From Paraburkholderia sp. IMGN_8 (GTDB lineage: Bacteria; Pseudomonadota; Gammaproteobacteria; Burkholderiales; Burkholderiaceae): a DNA stretch of 64,000 nucleotides. Below, piece by piece: positions 26,113 through 35,324 of this stretch. How positions within the stretch are numbered: the stretch's first letter is position 1; the number at the start of each line of letters is the position of its first letter. The position numbers and the translations under genes were made by a program. Under the pieces are notes generated by a model. That model searched no databases and was not told where the DNA came from. It saw nothing but the letters and a program-made list of their open reading frames with translations. The stretch lies in contig NZ_CP150901.1 of assembly GCF_038050405.1 (NCBI RefSeq), positions 4,385,874 through 4,449,873 on the forward strand, given 5' to 3'.

Positions 26113-26322
26113 ATGAAACTTGACGACGCCACTTTCCGGCGACTGCGCCGTCTCGCTCCGGTCCTCGACGACTTGCTGAACGCAGGAGAGGTAGAGCATG
26201 CGGACCAGGCTGTACATCTTGCTGCACTGGCGCAACTCTGCTCGCACCTGTTCGACGCGTATCAGCGTCAGCACCCTGATGAGACGGCGCAGGCGCGCCT
26301 CGACGCTATCGAGTCGCAGTAG
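26113..26322 (+). CDS. Small helical orphan protein (69 aa)
   Basis: ATG 26113 follows AAAGGAAG at good spacing. The product is probably all-helical (FRRLRRLAPVLDDLLNAG, DQAVHLAALAQLCSHLFDAY) with charged ends. No known domain. It stands alone. Confidence 0.55.
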   Translation: MKLDDATFRRLRRLAPVLDDLLNAGEVEHADQAVHLAALAQLCSHLFDAYQRQHPDETAQARLDAIESQ

Positions 26323-26771
26323 CGCTGGCCGTCCTGGTTGCAAGGTCCGTTCGTTAATCGACACCGGAATCAACAGATGTGCTGATTTTGCCCCTGTGCA
26401 TCAGGCATGCCTGCACGGCACGATAAACGAAAGTCAAACATGAGCCGGGCGATTCAGACTGGCAGAAGGATTCGAGACGGGCGCTCCGCTTAACGGTTCA
26501 GAGCTGCGCGCGAAAACGCGTTCATCACACTGCGCTATTGAAGCGTCAGCGCCACCTTTCTGAGTCCCCCGCGCCTTTGGCATTTCCAGGAAGAACTTGT
26601 GAGAAAGGACGTCCATACATGAGATTGGCCCGAGCTCCTTCATTGAACTGCCCTCGCAGATGCGTAGACATGCAACTGGAGTACGAACGTCGAATCTTAC
26701 GAAGGACTCGAAAAAGGGCTTCGATAACGCGCGGCGCGTTCGGCTGTCCGGTTGTGCCATCCCAATAATGC
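26323..26771. other. Intergenic region without supported gene
   Basis: Short frames on both strands overlap one another and lack ribosome-binding sites. I see no repeat or remnant. Confidence 0.3.
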
Positions 26772-27347
26772 TCAATTGTCTTCGGCCGGTCCCAATTTGA
26801 ATCCAGCCGCCGGTACCGGTATCACATCGGCCGCAGGGGTGAACGTCACGGTATCGACCCCAAAGAAGGCACCTCTACCGTCGTGAATCTGGACCGTGGC
26901 AATCGGGTTGCCCGAGGAGGTGACGGACACCAACGTATTAACGGCATTGGCGGGCGCAATCGCCTGCCCAACCAGGGCACCCGAAGCGTCATAGGCGTAG
27001 ATGCCGACATTGACCCCGGCGCCCTCCGAGAGGTAGGCCGACACCGATTGAACGTTGCCAGTGATGGCGGGGTTCAAGGTGAACGTCATCAGGCCAAGTG
27101 GCGAGTAGACTATGTTCGGCGGGGTGTTGGCAGGCCAAGGGTTAGCTGCGGCAGCTAAAGCTGCGGCAGCAAAAGCGGTCGCGCCAGAAACCAGCACCCC
27201 AAGATTCTCGTACTGGTTTGTAACAGCGGTTCCCGTTTGAAACTCATCGAAAGTCAGCGTGATTGTCCTAGCCAGCGCGCTCGACGCTGCACCCAGCCCC
27301 ATCAAAAGTGACAGCGCACCCAGTAGGGAAAAAAGAGGTCTGCGCAC
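26772..27347 (-). CDS. Secreted beta-sandwich-like protein (191 aa)
   Basis: The GTG at 27347 has AAGGAG 8 nt upstream and is followed by a signal peptide (LFSLLGALSLLMGLGAASSALA). The mature part starts TITLTFDEFQTGTAVTNQY and continues with alternating strands (VYSPLGLMTFTLNP, VNVGIYAYDASGALVGQ), the style of exported PEP-CTERM-associated carbohydrate-binding-like proteins. No C-terminal PEP anchor is present; the end is VIPVPAAGFKLGPAEDN. Function unknown. Confidence 0.7.
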   Translation of the reverse strand: MRRPLFSLLGALSLLMGLGAASSALARTITLTFDEFQTGTAVTNQYENLGVLVSGATAFAAAALAAAANPWPANTPPNIVYSPLGLMTFTLNPAITGNVQSVSAYLSEGAGVNVGIYAYDASGALVGQAIAPANAVNTLVSVTSSGNPIATVQIHDGRGAFFGVDTVTFTPAADVIPVPAAGFKLGPAEDN

Positions 27348-27978
27348 GGCAGTACTCCTTCGTGGAAAATGGCTTCGGCGGGGTAACAACCGGCTTAGCA
27401 CGGCGTGCCGTGTCACGCGCTTCTCCCGATGGACCAAAGGACAAGCAAACGCACAGGCGTGCTGCCTCTGCGCTTCGGGAGCCGTAGAGACAAGCGCATG
27501 CGTGCGCTGGAGATGGCGCGCTGTAGGGCGCTACTGACGGGGTATCGAGAGTGTGTGCTGGAAGCAAGTGTCCATAGTCGCCGCTTAGTCTTAGTTCACT
27601 ACACCGCCCCCGGACACGGCAAGGCCCACGACGAAGTGAGCAGTAATCCTATTTATTTATCAATAAACGATAGCCAGGCATTCGACGGATTTCAATCTGC
27701 TACTGGGAAACCACTATGCTTAAGTTGGCAATGAAAATGTAGCTGAAATTTCATACGATATAAGGAAGCCGTGGCGTCCCGTTTCCTTCGTCTGACTCAT
27801 GGCGTATCTGTTCAAGGTTCGCGACGGCAAGCTGTCGCTTTTCCGCGAGTAGCACGACACGGCGGCGCACCTACTTGCCGTGCACGATGTCGAGGGCGCG
27901 TTGGCGCAGCACAGACCCCACCCACGCTTGGGGACGCGAGGCTCCCGTGGCCTTGACGCCAGACTCGACGATTGGGTT
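27348..27978. other. Long intergenic region with a decayed gene fragment
   Basis: Apart from the SnoaL-like remnant near 27800-27900 no gene is supported. The part around 27640-27760 is AT-richer and may hold promoters. Confidence 0.35.
27799..27903 (+). pseudogene. Possible SnoaL/NTF2-like 3'-end remnant
   Basis: The plus-strand frame reads MAYLFKVRDGKLSLFRE, stop, HDTAAHLLAVHD. It resembles the last strands of SnoaL-like NTF2-fold proteins (VRDGKI..FREY.DTA). The TAG stands where Tyr is usual. Short match, so tentative. Confidence 0.4.
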
Positions 27979-28455
27979 TCAGGCCTGCCTGGCAAGGGCG
28001 ATCATGACCTCTCGCCAAGCCTTCTGGTCCGACGATGACATCTTGCCCAAGGCTGACTCCATGGCTGCCCGCTCGAAATCTGAAGCGGTGCGTTCCATAC
28101 GCGCGCCTTTCGGCGTCAGCCGGAGCAGCTTGACCCGATGTTCGATCGCATCCCTTTGCGCGACAACATAGCCGTTCTCCTGCAGATACTTCATGGGACG
28201 GTGAAGCGCCTGCTTGCTGATGCCAAGTGTTTCGAGCAATCCACCCACCGAGATGCCGTCGGCACGCGCAAGGACGTAGAGGATACGATGGTGAACGCGA
28301 GACAGGCCGTGCTTTTCAAGATAGCGGTCGGCTTGCAACACCAGTCCACGGAAGGCGAAGTGCATCAGCACCAACGCGCCGTCGAGAGGATGAAGCTCGC
28401 GCATGCCAGCCCTTTCCACCGCCGGCAGTTCGAAAGCAGGGTTGCCCTTGTCCAT
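27979..28455 (-). CDS. MarR-family transcriptional regulator
   Basis: The 158-residue protein has the MarR winged helix: HGLSRVHHRILYVLARADGI, ISVGGLLETLGISKQALHRPMKYL and the wing YVVAQRDAIEHRVKLLRLTPKG. It lies between genes for secreted proteins on the same strand. A perfect 11-bp inverted repeat 29 bp before its start is a likely autoregulatory site. Ligand unknown. Confidence 0.92.
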   Translation of the reverse strand: MDKGNPAFELPAVERAGMRELHPLDGALVLMHFAFRGLVLQADRYLEKHGLSRVHHRILYVLARADGISVGGLLETLGISKQALHRPMKYLQENGYVVAQRDAIEHRVKLLRLTPKGARMERTASDFERAAMESALGKMSSSDQKAWREVMIALARQA

Positions 28456-28483
28456 GAATACGTCCCATCTGCTGGACGCCGGC

Positions 28484-28509
28484 GGTATCGCTCACCATTG
28501 AGCGATACC
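28484..28509. promoter_or_regulatory. 11-bp perfect inverted repeat upstream of marR
   Basis: GGTATCGCTCA, 4 nt, TGAGCGATACC is perfect. It lies in the 65-bp gap between the beta-propeller gene and the MarR gene, both leftward. No T-run follows in the transcript, so an operator is more likely than a terminator. Confidence 0.6.
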
Positions 28510-28520
28510 CCACGCAGTTT

Positions 28521-29657
28521 TTAGTCTTCGTAGTTAAGCGTCGCGGGATTGGTGTTCCTGAAGATCAAGTAGAACGGTTGCTGAAGTGCGCCACCAGAGG
28601 AGTTGGCCGGCACGATGACGTCGCACAGCTTGGTCGTGGGGCTGCAACGCCGCACCTGACCAGCAGTCGTGACATCGCCTCCAGTGATGGGGATGAAGAG
28701 ATTCCCCCCCGGCCCGAAGATGATGGCCTGTGCATAGGCCCTTTTGCCGCCGCTAGCAACAGGAGGCGCCAATACGAGCTTGCCGAGAAGGGCGCCGGTG
28801 TGGCCATTAAGTTTGAGGATTTTATCGCTATCGCGGGCATTGGCACGGAAGCTCGTGACCCACAGGTTGCCTGCGCTATCGAACACCAACCCCTCGGGGC
28901 GATGCAAGTCCGGAACACTGGTGTTCGAGGCGAACACGTCAAAAAATTTGAATTTGCCGGTGCTGGCATCGGCGCGAAAACGCAAAATATATCCGGTCAG
29001 CGCGTTGTAGAGCGGGTCCTTCGCGTCGAGGCAGCCAACCGATGAGACATACAGCAGACCGTCCGGCCCGAAGACCAGACCGCGCGGATGAAACTCGGCA
29101 GTGAATGCCTGTCGGTCCAGATTGCCCAGAAAGGCGCCCGCCGCGTCATATTCCTTCACGTTGCCTTGATTGGCACAATTGCTATTCTGGGCACCGATAT
29201 CGGCCACGTAGAAGCCATTGTCTGTCCCTCCGCGCACGATGCCGCGCGGCGCGTAGGGTGCGTTTCGGTCGGTCGAGGCGACCAGCTTGCCGACAAAGGT
29301 GCCGGTCGCGCCGTCGAATTGCAGAACCTCGCCGGGTTTGCCAGTGTTCACGTTCTGGTTGACGAGTACGAGTTGCCCGCCCGTAAAAATCATTCCCATG
29401 GGGCCGTTCAGCCCGGCACTTCGCTCAGGGATGAAGGCACCCAGAAAGGTCCCATTCGAGGCATCGAAATGCTTGACAGAACTGTCCCCGACGTCGCCCA
29501 CGAACAGTTCCTGCGCCTGTGCGACTTGGCCGACCGACAACGCACTTAACCCCAACGTTGCGGACAACAGGATGGAGCGCAGCACATTTCGATAAGTTAA
29601 CCGATGTTTTGGCTGCAGGAAGCCGCAGCGCGAAGATACGAGAGAACGTGCAATCAT
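28521..29657 (-). CDS. Secreted NHL/SMP-30-like beta-propeller protein
   Basis: ATG 29657 has GGAGG 8 nt upstream; an in-frame start at 29702 is less likely. A long signal region (VLRSILLSATLGLSALSVGQVAQA) precedes repeated blades of about 45-50 residues with motifs such as VKHFDASNGTFLGAFI, VLQFDGATGTFVGKLV, HPRGLVFGPDGLLYV, RPEGLVFDSAGNLWV and AQAIIFGPGGNLFI. Such exported propellers bind partners or ligands; no catalytic residue set is evident. Confidence 0.8.
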   Translation of the reverse strand: MIARSLVSSRCGFLQPKHRLTYRNVLRSILLSATLGLSALSVGQVAQAQELFVGDVGDSSVKHFDASNGTFLGAFIPERSAGLNGPMGMIFTGGQLVLVNQNVNTGKPGEVLQFDGATGTFVGKLVASTDRNAPYAPRGIVRGGTDNGFYVADIGAQNSNCANQGNVKEYDAAGAFLGNLDRQAFTAEFHPRGLVFGPDGLLYVSSVGCLDAKDPLYNALTGYILRFRADASTGKFKFFDVFASNTSVPDLHRPEGLVFDSAGNLWVTSFRANARDSDKILKLNGHTGALLGKLVLAPPVASGGKRAYAQAIIFGPGGNLFIPITGGDVTTAGQVRRCSPTTKLCDVIVPANSSGGALQQPFYLIFRNTNPATLNYED

Positions 29658-29829
29658 TTTGATGCCTCCATTCAATACGTTGTTTACTGCGTGTGACGGC
29701 AAAAATGTCGCGGTAAGTGTGGCGTCGGCTGCCTAAGGTGTTCTATCCGCCGTTTGCCGGTGTCGACGAAACCGAATCATGGTTCATTGCGGAGCCGGCC
29801 GCACCGGCACTCTCGCCACCCCCGCATCC

Positions 29830-29985
29830 CGCCAATGCCGCTGTAACCAATATCGCGATTGTCAATGCCTGCAATGCTCTGTTGACGAGCGGGACCGAGT
29901 CATTCATGGCGACCTCCAACGAGGGGCGAAACCGACGAGGTATTCATCGCTATCGAGAAAACGCAGGTGGCCACGGAGGTGCCTG
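29830..29985. repeat. Diverged intergenic repeat, copy A
   Basis: The stretch with ATGCCTGCAATGCTCTG, GAGCGGGACCGAGTC and GCTATCGAGAAAACGCAGG is related to copy B at 31010-31120 (ATGCCTGCAATACTTTC, GAATGGGACCAAATC, GCTATCGAAGAAAACGCAG). Copy A has about 50 extra bases in the middle. Each copy lies upstream of a leftward gene for an exported protein. Confidence 0.5.
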
Positions 29986-30114
29986 CTGTGAACATTGAGC
30001 AACACCGAGCGCGGCCATTGAGCACCGAAGGAGGAAGCTTCCATGACGGGCCTCTTCAGAGGCAGTGCCTATAGCACACAATGGGGCGGCGCTGCTCGGT
30101 GCCGCCTAACTCCG

Positions 30115-30942
30115 CTACTTCGCGAGCGGGTGTAAATCAACCAGCTCCGCAGGGAAGCTATCCAGGGCGACTCGACTGTTTTGATTGGTCGAGACAGCGA
30201 GAAGGCCAGTCTGGCTGACGGTGCACACACCCAGGGTGCCCTGTGGCACCCCAATGAGATTTGAGTAATAAGGGGTTAACGGTCCTCTTGCTTGCGCCCG
30301 GAAGGCTGCGTACGTTAGGAGGCCAAATGAGGCTACCAAATCCACCCACAAGCTATTGGGAGCCGTAATGTACGTGATATCGAGGAATGAGTTGCCCAGA
30401 CACACCCCAGAAGCTGTTGCGCCGAGGGGGTTAGGACGAAAACCGAACAGAACCGAGTTGTTAAGAAGTTGTTGTTTGAAGTTATCCGGGGGCGGGAACT
30501 GCCCGTTAACGAGCGTCAGCGGAATGACCCAAGTATTTGCATTCTTAGTGTAGAGCAGCACGCGCACCGAGACGTTACCACTGCCGTCGTTAAGCGGCTG
30601 CACAATTGCCTTACTATTCATTGTGTCGATGGTCGTGCCAAAATTGAAGAAGGGGCTTTCCAACCCGGCATAGTCGATTGTGGCCACCAAGGGCGCTGGG
30701 GTTGGTGCGTTATGTAACGTCGCGAAACGGGAAAACCAGTCAGCAAAATTTGCTGCGGGCGGGAGTTGGCCAAAGGACTGACCCTGGGCGTGCAGCCAAG
30801 CCCCAATCGGGTAGATGGTCGCGGTCCCATCAGCGCGGGCTCGACGTGGCAGCAGACTCAAACCACCAAGCGCTGCACCAGCGGCAACTCCACCTGCGGC
30901 CTTGAGCCAGCCGCGACGGGAAGGTAAGAGAGAATGTGTCAT
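30115..30942 (-). CDS. Tat-exported protein of unknown function (275 aa)
   Basis: The N-terminus SRRGWLKAAGGVAAGAALGG carries a twin-arginine signal with hydrophobic core, ending near ARADG. The mature part contains NVSVRVLLYTKNANTWVIP, LFGFRPNP and DITYITAPNSLWVDLVASFG with no recognised catalytic motif. It precedes the propeller gene on the same strand. Tat export implies folding before transport. Confidence 0.75.
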   Translation of the reverse strand: MTHSLLPSRRGWLKAAGGVAAGAALGGLSLLPRRARADGTATIYPIGAWLHAQGQSFGQLPPAANFADWFSRFATLHNAPTPAPLVATIDYAGLESPFFNFGTTIDTMNSKAIVQPLNDGSGNVSVRVLLYTKNANTWVIPLTLVNGQFPPPDNFKQQLLNNSVLFGFRPNPLGATASGVCLGNSFLDITYITAPNSLWVDLVASFGLLTYAAFRAQARGPLTPYYSNLIGVPQGTLGVCTVSQTGLLAVSTNQNSRVALDSFPAELVDLHPLAK

Positions 30943-31009
30943 TTCAGCGTCTCCTATGGTTCTACGGGAAGGCTATCCGGATGCCGTAATTGCTGTCGCC
31001 TACTCTCGG

Positions 31010-31120
31010 CATCCGGTGAATGCCATTGCAATCGATGTGACAATTGCGGATGCCTGCAATACTTTCCTGACGAATGGGACCAAATCGTGTGGCTATCGAA
31101 GAAAACGCAGATGGCCTAGC
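31010..31120. repeat. Diverged intergenic repeat, copy B
   Basis: Related to copy A at 29830-29985 (see that entry). It begins about 70 bp upstream of the Tat-exported protein start. Confidence 0.5.
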
Positions 31121-31996
31121 CTGCGTGTTCCCTAGCGGAAGCCGCGCAAGGCGATGGCTCGCGTGAACGGAGCCGACGTGTTTGCCGTTGGTACGTCTCA
31201 ACTTACGGGCAACGCGCGAGGAAACGGTCGAGGTTCTGCTCGGCGCTCCTGCCGTCGCGATGCGATACTGCACTGCGCGCATTGCTGCAACCAATTCGTG
31301 CCAACTCCTGCTGCCATACGCGTTTTCATGTTCACTCCTTGATTGCGAGCAAGCATTCATCCGGAGCGTTTCGGTGAAGCCGGTGGCGATAAATCCGCCA
31401 ATCCGAATAAGCCAAACGCTCCCCTCCATCCTCATAGAGATGGGGAGAAATCCATCGAATCGGTCGTCTGTTGGGAACGCGGAGCAATGTCTCTGCTTCA
31501 ATGAGAGATTGCCGTGGCCGGAACCAACGTTATAGGAAGGAGTACTGCATCACTAAGCCAGTGCTTGGCGGTTTAGTGCTAACAGGCAGGTGCTAAGCGT
31601 TGCACAGAAGTCTGCCGGTGGTGACTTTTTGAGTCAGCAACCGCATTAGAATTGGGTTGCATGATGTGTTATAGGCGGGCGTTGAGGCGAATACAAGATA
31701 GCGGCGATAAGGCTCTAGCTAGAGGCTGCGAGCCTGGTGAGGAGCGGACCGCAAGGCAACGTGCGCGGCTTCGGGGGTCATTAGACCGCCGGCTTGTAAC
31801 CGCAATGTCATGACGAACTCCAGCCTGCACAATTCCGCTGAAAGAGGGTGCATGTGTTGATTTTCATCTGAGCATTACCGTTCAAAACCCGCCTCATTTA
31901 TCAAGCTACCTTTCACGCTTCAAGCAGCTGTTGGCTTAAGCGACGTCATGGGGGGCGCAGGCGCCCAGGAGTTTCGCTTATACCACTGACGACAAT
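31121..31996. other. Long intergenic region without supported gene
   Basis: No frame has both a start signal and plausible composition. GATTTTCATCTGAGC near 31859 recalls IS21-type ends, but no transposase or second end is seen. The region may be a scar of past insertions. Confidence 0.35.
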
Positions 31997-32230
31997 TCAG
32001 GGCTTCCTCGCAGATGCGAGCACGCATGGCATCGGCACTTGAAACTCACCATTGTTGAGATACGCGGCAGCACTTTCCGACACGGCTTGCTCAATCGAAG
32101 CAAAGGCTTCCTGCGATTGAGCTTTCAGGATTGCAGCTATGCGCACACCGCCGCGCGCAAGGTTGTTTCCGGTGCGCGAATACGCCCTGTCTGGCCAACT
32201 TCCTCAACGCGTGGCACCTGGAACTTTGGC
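31997..32230 (-). pseudogene. SAM-methyltransferase 3'-end remnant
   Basis: On the minus strand the frame reads GGVRIAAILKAQSQEAFASI, then EQAVSESAAAYLNNG and VPMPCVLASARKP before TGA at 31997. The intact gene at 34512-35324 ends GGVRIAAILKAQSPEALALI, VSEDAAAYQSDG and VPMPCVLASARKP. Further upstream, VPRVEEVGQTGRIRAPET matches EPHVQEISQTLCIRMPET of the intact copy but in another frame, showing a frameshift near 32140. Confidence 0.75.
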
Positions 32231-32467
32231 TCGAGAGGCTGCTTGCAAACAGCTGCCCACCACTTCGAAAACTGGCGTGCTGTTCTTGCCGTTTCGATGT
32301 GCTCATCCACTATCGGGGCAACACATAGTCCAAGGTGGCTTAGGACGGGCGAGGCACTAATGTGCGTCCGGATTCTCTTCTCGGGAATCGCCCTATGGAA
32401 ATTGCCGGATGATGCACTAGCCTGCTTCAATCACGTCCCCAAATAACATGATGAAAAGGACATCGCC

Positions 32468-33469
32468 ATGCTGACATGCGAAAGGTGTAGTACATATTTC
32501 CGTCACGTCGTTCCCGTCGTGCTCCTCATCCTCGTGGCCGGTCTCTCGCGTATTGCCCACGCGCAAGTTGCGCGGATGGAGGTCATTCCGTTCCAATCCA
32601 CCACGCTGACCGACGAGGAGTTCCTGGTCGGCGGCAAGGTGGGAAAGCCCGTCACCATAGCCGGTGAACTGCGACTGCCGCGCGGGGGCGCGGAGCGATT
32701 CCCAGTCGTTGTTCTGCTCCACGGCTCTGGCGGCATATCGAGCTATGTGACCGACTGGGAGCAGGATTTGCTCGCGATGGGAGTCGCCACGTTTGTCATC
32801 GACAGTTTTGCGAGTCGTGGCATAGTCAGCACCAACAACGACCCCTCTCAGCTCGGGCGGTTTGCGCAGGTCGAGGATGCCTACCGTGCGCTTGAAGTGC
32901 TGGAAAAGCACCCGCGCATCGAGCCCGCCAAGATAATGCTGATGGGGTTCTCCCGGGGCGGTCACGCCACACTCTATGCGAGCCTCCGACGATTCCACCG
33001 GGCGCATGGCCCGGCGTCCGGGCGCGAGTTCGCCATGTACATTGCGTTCTACCCAACTTGCAATATCACCTATCGAGACGATGATGACCTTGTCGCCAAG
33101 CCGGTGCGAATCTTTCATGGAAGCGCGGACAATTACGTCCCTGTTGCGCCGTGTCGCGATTACGTGAATCGTCTGCGAGCAAAGGGGAACGATGTCCAGC
33201 TCACCGAATACCCCGGCGCCCAGCATGTCTTTGATTGGAAGGCGCTCGTGGAGCCGCTGAAGCTACCGAAAGCGCAAACGACACGGAACTGTCAACTCTC
33301 GGAGGCGGCAAATGGAGAAATCTTCAATACGAAGACAAATCAGCCTTTTACTTACCAAGACCCCTGTGTCGAGCGCGGCGCGACCATGGCGTACAACCAG
33401 GAGGCGTCGACAAAAGCCCGGGCGGCGATAAAGGAACTCGTGACCGCTACCGGCGCCAAGTCGCCTTGA
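32468..33469 (+). CDS. Secreted dienelactone-hydrolase-like alpha/beta hydrolase
   Basis: A signal peptide (VVPVVLLILVAGLSRIAHA) precedes an alpha/beta-hydrolase domain. It has the oxyanion-region strand VVVLLHGSGG, the nucleophile elbow GFSRGG, the acid residue in IFHGSADNYVP and the catalytic His in YPGAQHVFDW. A C-terminal extension of about 60 residues contains two Cys (NCQLSEA, DPCVER) that could pair in the periplasm. The substrate is unknown; exported DLH-family enzymes of this type are common in Burkholderia. Confidence 0.85.
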   Translation: MLTCERCSTYFRHVVPVVLLILVAGLSRIAHAQVARMEVIPFQSTTLTDEEFLVGGKVGKPVTIAGELRLPRGGAERFPVVVLLHGSGGISSYVTDWEQDLLAMGVATFVIDSFASRGIVSTNNDPSQLGRFAQVEDAYRALEVLEKHPRIEPAKIMLMGFSRGGHATLYASLRRFHRAHGPASGREFAMYIAFYPTCNITYRDDDDLVAKPVRIFHGSADNYVPVAPCRDYVNRLRAKGNDVQLTEYPGAQHVFDWKALVEPLKLPKAQTTRNCQLSEAANGEIFNTKTNQPFTYQDPCVERGATMAYNQEASTKARAAIKELVTATGAKSP

Positions 33470-33752
33470 TGCTGCCGAAATTCGCGCGAAGGACGGCATC
33501 CCGGTCAGCGCGGGAACACTGTATGTCTGTCCGCCGCAATTCAGCTGTCCAACCGGCGATAGGCGCTCCAGCGACCCACGAGCCTTTGTTTGTCCCGCGC
33601 CTGCCCCAGCGCAAGCCGAAGTTGTGGTGCACGTTCGCGTAGGAAGGATTGAGCTCGAGACATCGCGCATAGCTACACACCTGAGAGCCTGTGGCCGTGC
33701 ATAACCAAGGAGTTATCCGGCTTGAAAATCAAGGCTTCGTTGGCTTGCGTAG
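33470..33752. other. Intergenic region, possible TPR gene scrap
   Basis: On the minus strand, CLELNPSYANVHHNFGL followed by a frame change and LALGQARDKQRLVG looks like one tetratricopeptide repeat of a degraded gene. Only one repeat is visible, so this is weak. Confidence 0.25.
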
Positions 33753-34292
33753 CTAGGGTTGGCTTATTTCCCCATCCAAAATCCATTGGCGCTCGCTATC
33801 GGATAGCCGGTTGATTCTGAGTGTGCCAGCGCCCTTTAATCCTTTGAATTTTCCAGTCGCTCCACTGACTTCCCAAAGGCCGGTGAAGACGGAACGTTCT
33901 TCGTTACCTCTGCTTGATAGGGATACCTGACGCAACTGTGTTTCGAGGTAGATGATGTCGCCGGGGCTGCGAGAGATGACGAGATAGCCGGTCCCTCGAC
34001 CATTGGTTTCCGGTCCCAAAGTAACTTCGTGCAATCCCCAGTCCTGGACCGTCGCGCCGCGCAGCAGTCCCTCGCCCACCACCTTGCCCGAACGCCGCAC
34101 GAGCGCGACATATCGATTGCTGCCATCCGCAAACTCCAGTTTTGTGTACTCATTCGGCTGGCCCGGTTCGCCCTTCTTCACGTCAAACCTGAATTCGGCT
34201 GTAAAAGGTTCCGCGGAAGCCGGCAGGCTCGTCGATAACCAGCACGCTCCCGCCGTCCCGAGGACTACCGCAAATTTCTGGAAATGTCTCAC
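33753..34292 (-). CDS. Secreted allene-oxide-cyclase-barrel-like protein
   Basis: The GTG at 34292 is preceded by AGGAGA and followed by a signal peptide (FAVVLGTAGACWLSTSLPASA). The mature region ends in the AOC/dirigent-like pattern FTGLWEVSGATGKFKGLKGAG, where a Gly-rich turn closes an eight-strand barrel. It is 179 residues long. Bacterial AOC-barrel-like proteins are mostly uncharacterised; enzyme activity should not be assumed. Confidence 0.7.
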   Translation of the reverse strand: MRHFQKFAVVLGTAGACWLSTSLPASAEPFTAEFRFDVKKGEPGQPNEYTKLEFADGSNRYVALVRRSGKVVGEGLLRGATVQDWGLHEVTLGPETNGRGTGYLVISRSPGDIIYLETQLRQVSLSSRGNEERSVFTGLWEVSGATGKFKGLKGAGTLRINRLSDSERQWILDGEISQP

Positions 34293-34511
34293 GCCTTTCT
34301 CCTGTGGAGTTTCGCCAGGCGGTGGAAATGGTATCGAAGTGCAGTAGGTAAGGTCCCGGGCGATATGGTGCGGCGCCACGTAACAAAGCCTCATCGTACG
34401 TAAGCAGTTCGAGCCCGCGGCTGCTAACTGGGAGCAATAAGGGCGTTGTGCAAGTCCACTGTGCTCAGGCAGGATGTCCCGGATTGCGGACAGAAACGAC
34501 ATGACGACCGT

Positions 34512-35324
34512 TCAGGGTTTCCTCGCTGAGGCGAGCACACACGGCATCGGTACTCGAACCTCTCCGTCGCTTTGATACGCGGCCGCGTCTTCGGACACTG
34601 ACTTTTGAATCAAAGCCAAGGCCTCCGGCGACTGAGCTTTCAAAATTGCGGCGATGCGCACGCCGCCGCGCATCAGCAGGTCGAAAGGCGTTTCCGGCAT
34701 GCGGATACACAACGTCTGGCTGATTTCCTGGACGTGTGGCTCGTCGAATCCCGCTGCGACCAATACGCGTTCACATTCGTGCAAGTCGCCGAACCGGAAG
34801 AATGGAGGTCCCGGAGGCAGCGAAACATCCAGTCGGCCGTGCGCCTCGATTGCCTTGAGCACCATCGCGAATCCGACGGCTTTGTCCGGAGTCGCCCACA
34901 CAGTGAAGCCGATCCTGCCGCCGGGGCGGAGCACCCGAAACGTCTCGGCGAGTGCATTCTCCGGATGCGCAAAGTGCAACATCCCAAAGCTGATGCCAAC
35001 GGCGTCGAAACTCTCGTCGGGAAAAGGCAGGTCTTCCGCGCTGCCAATACGGAACGTGAGCTCGGGATACATGCGCCCGGCCTGTTCGACCATCGCCTCC
35101 GCGAAATCGACACCGACAGCATTGGCGCCGCGTTGCGCGGCCGCGGCAGCGAGATAGCCAGGACCCGATGCGACGTCCAGGAAGCGGACCCCGGGGCGGA
35201 CTTCCAGTGCATCGAGCAGGGCGCTATTGGATTGCGTGGTCAGGTTGCCGAAATATGCATGGTAGGGCTGCGCGACCTTCTCCCAGCCTTGGTGCTCGAA
35301 AGCACTGAAATCGTCTTGTTCCAT
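34512..35324 (-). CDS. Class I SAM-dependent methyltransferase
   Basis: Motif I FLDVASGPGYLAAAAA binds SAM, followed by AVGVDFAEAMVEQA, motif II/post-II region EDLPFPDESFDAVGISFGMLHF and VLRPGGRIGFTVW, all in the UbiE/Methyltransf_11 arrangement. At 270 residues it is full length. The substrate is unknown. A decayed copy of its 3' end lies 2.3 kb away in the same orientation. Confidence 0.88.
   Translation of the reverse strand: MEQDDFSAFEHQGWEKVAQPYHAYFGNLTTQSNSALLDALEVRPGVRFLDVASGPGYLAAAAAQRGANAVGVDFAEAMVEQAGRMYPELTFRIGSAEDLPFPDESFDAVGISFGMLHFAHPENALAETFRVLRPGGRIGFTVWATPDKAVGFAMVLKAIEAHGRLDVSLPPGPPFFRFGDLHECERVLVAAGFDEPHVQEISQTLCIRMPETPFDLLMRGGVRIAAILKAQSPEALALIQKSVSEDAAAYQSDGEVRVPMPCVLASARKP

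Noticed and set aside
25660..26373. 237-codon minus-strand frame
   Set aside because: Overlaps the better supported small gene at 26113, lacks a start signal and shows no recognisable domain.
31855..31900. IS21-like end motif
   Set aside because: Only a short resemblance; no istA/istB remnant found.
33500..33690. TPR gene remnant
   Set aside because: A single repeat-like stretch requiring a frameshift; too little to call a pseudogene with confidence.
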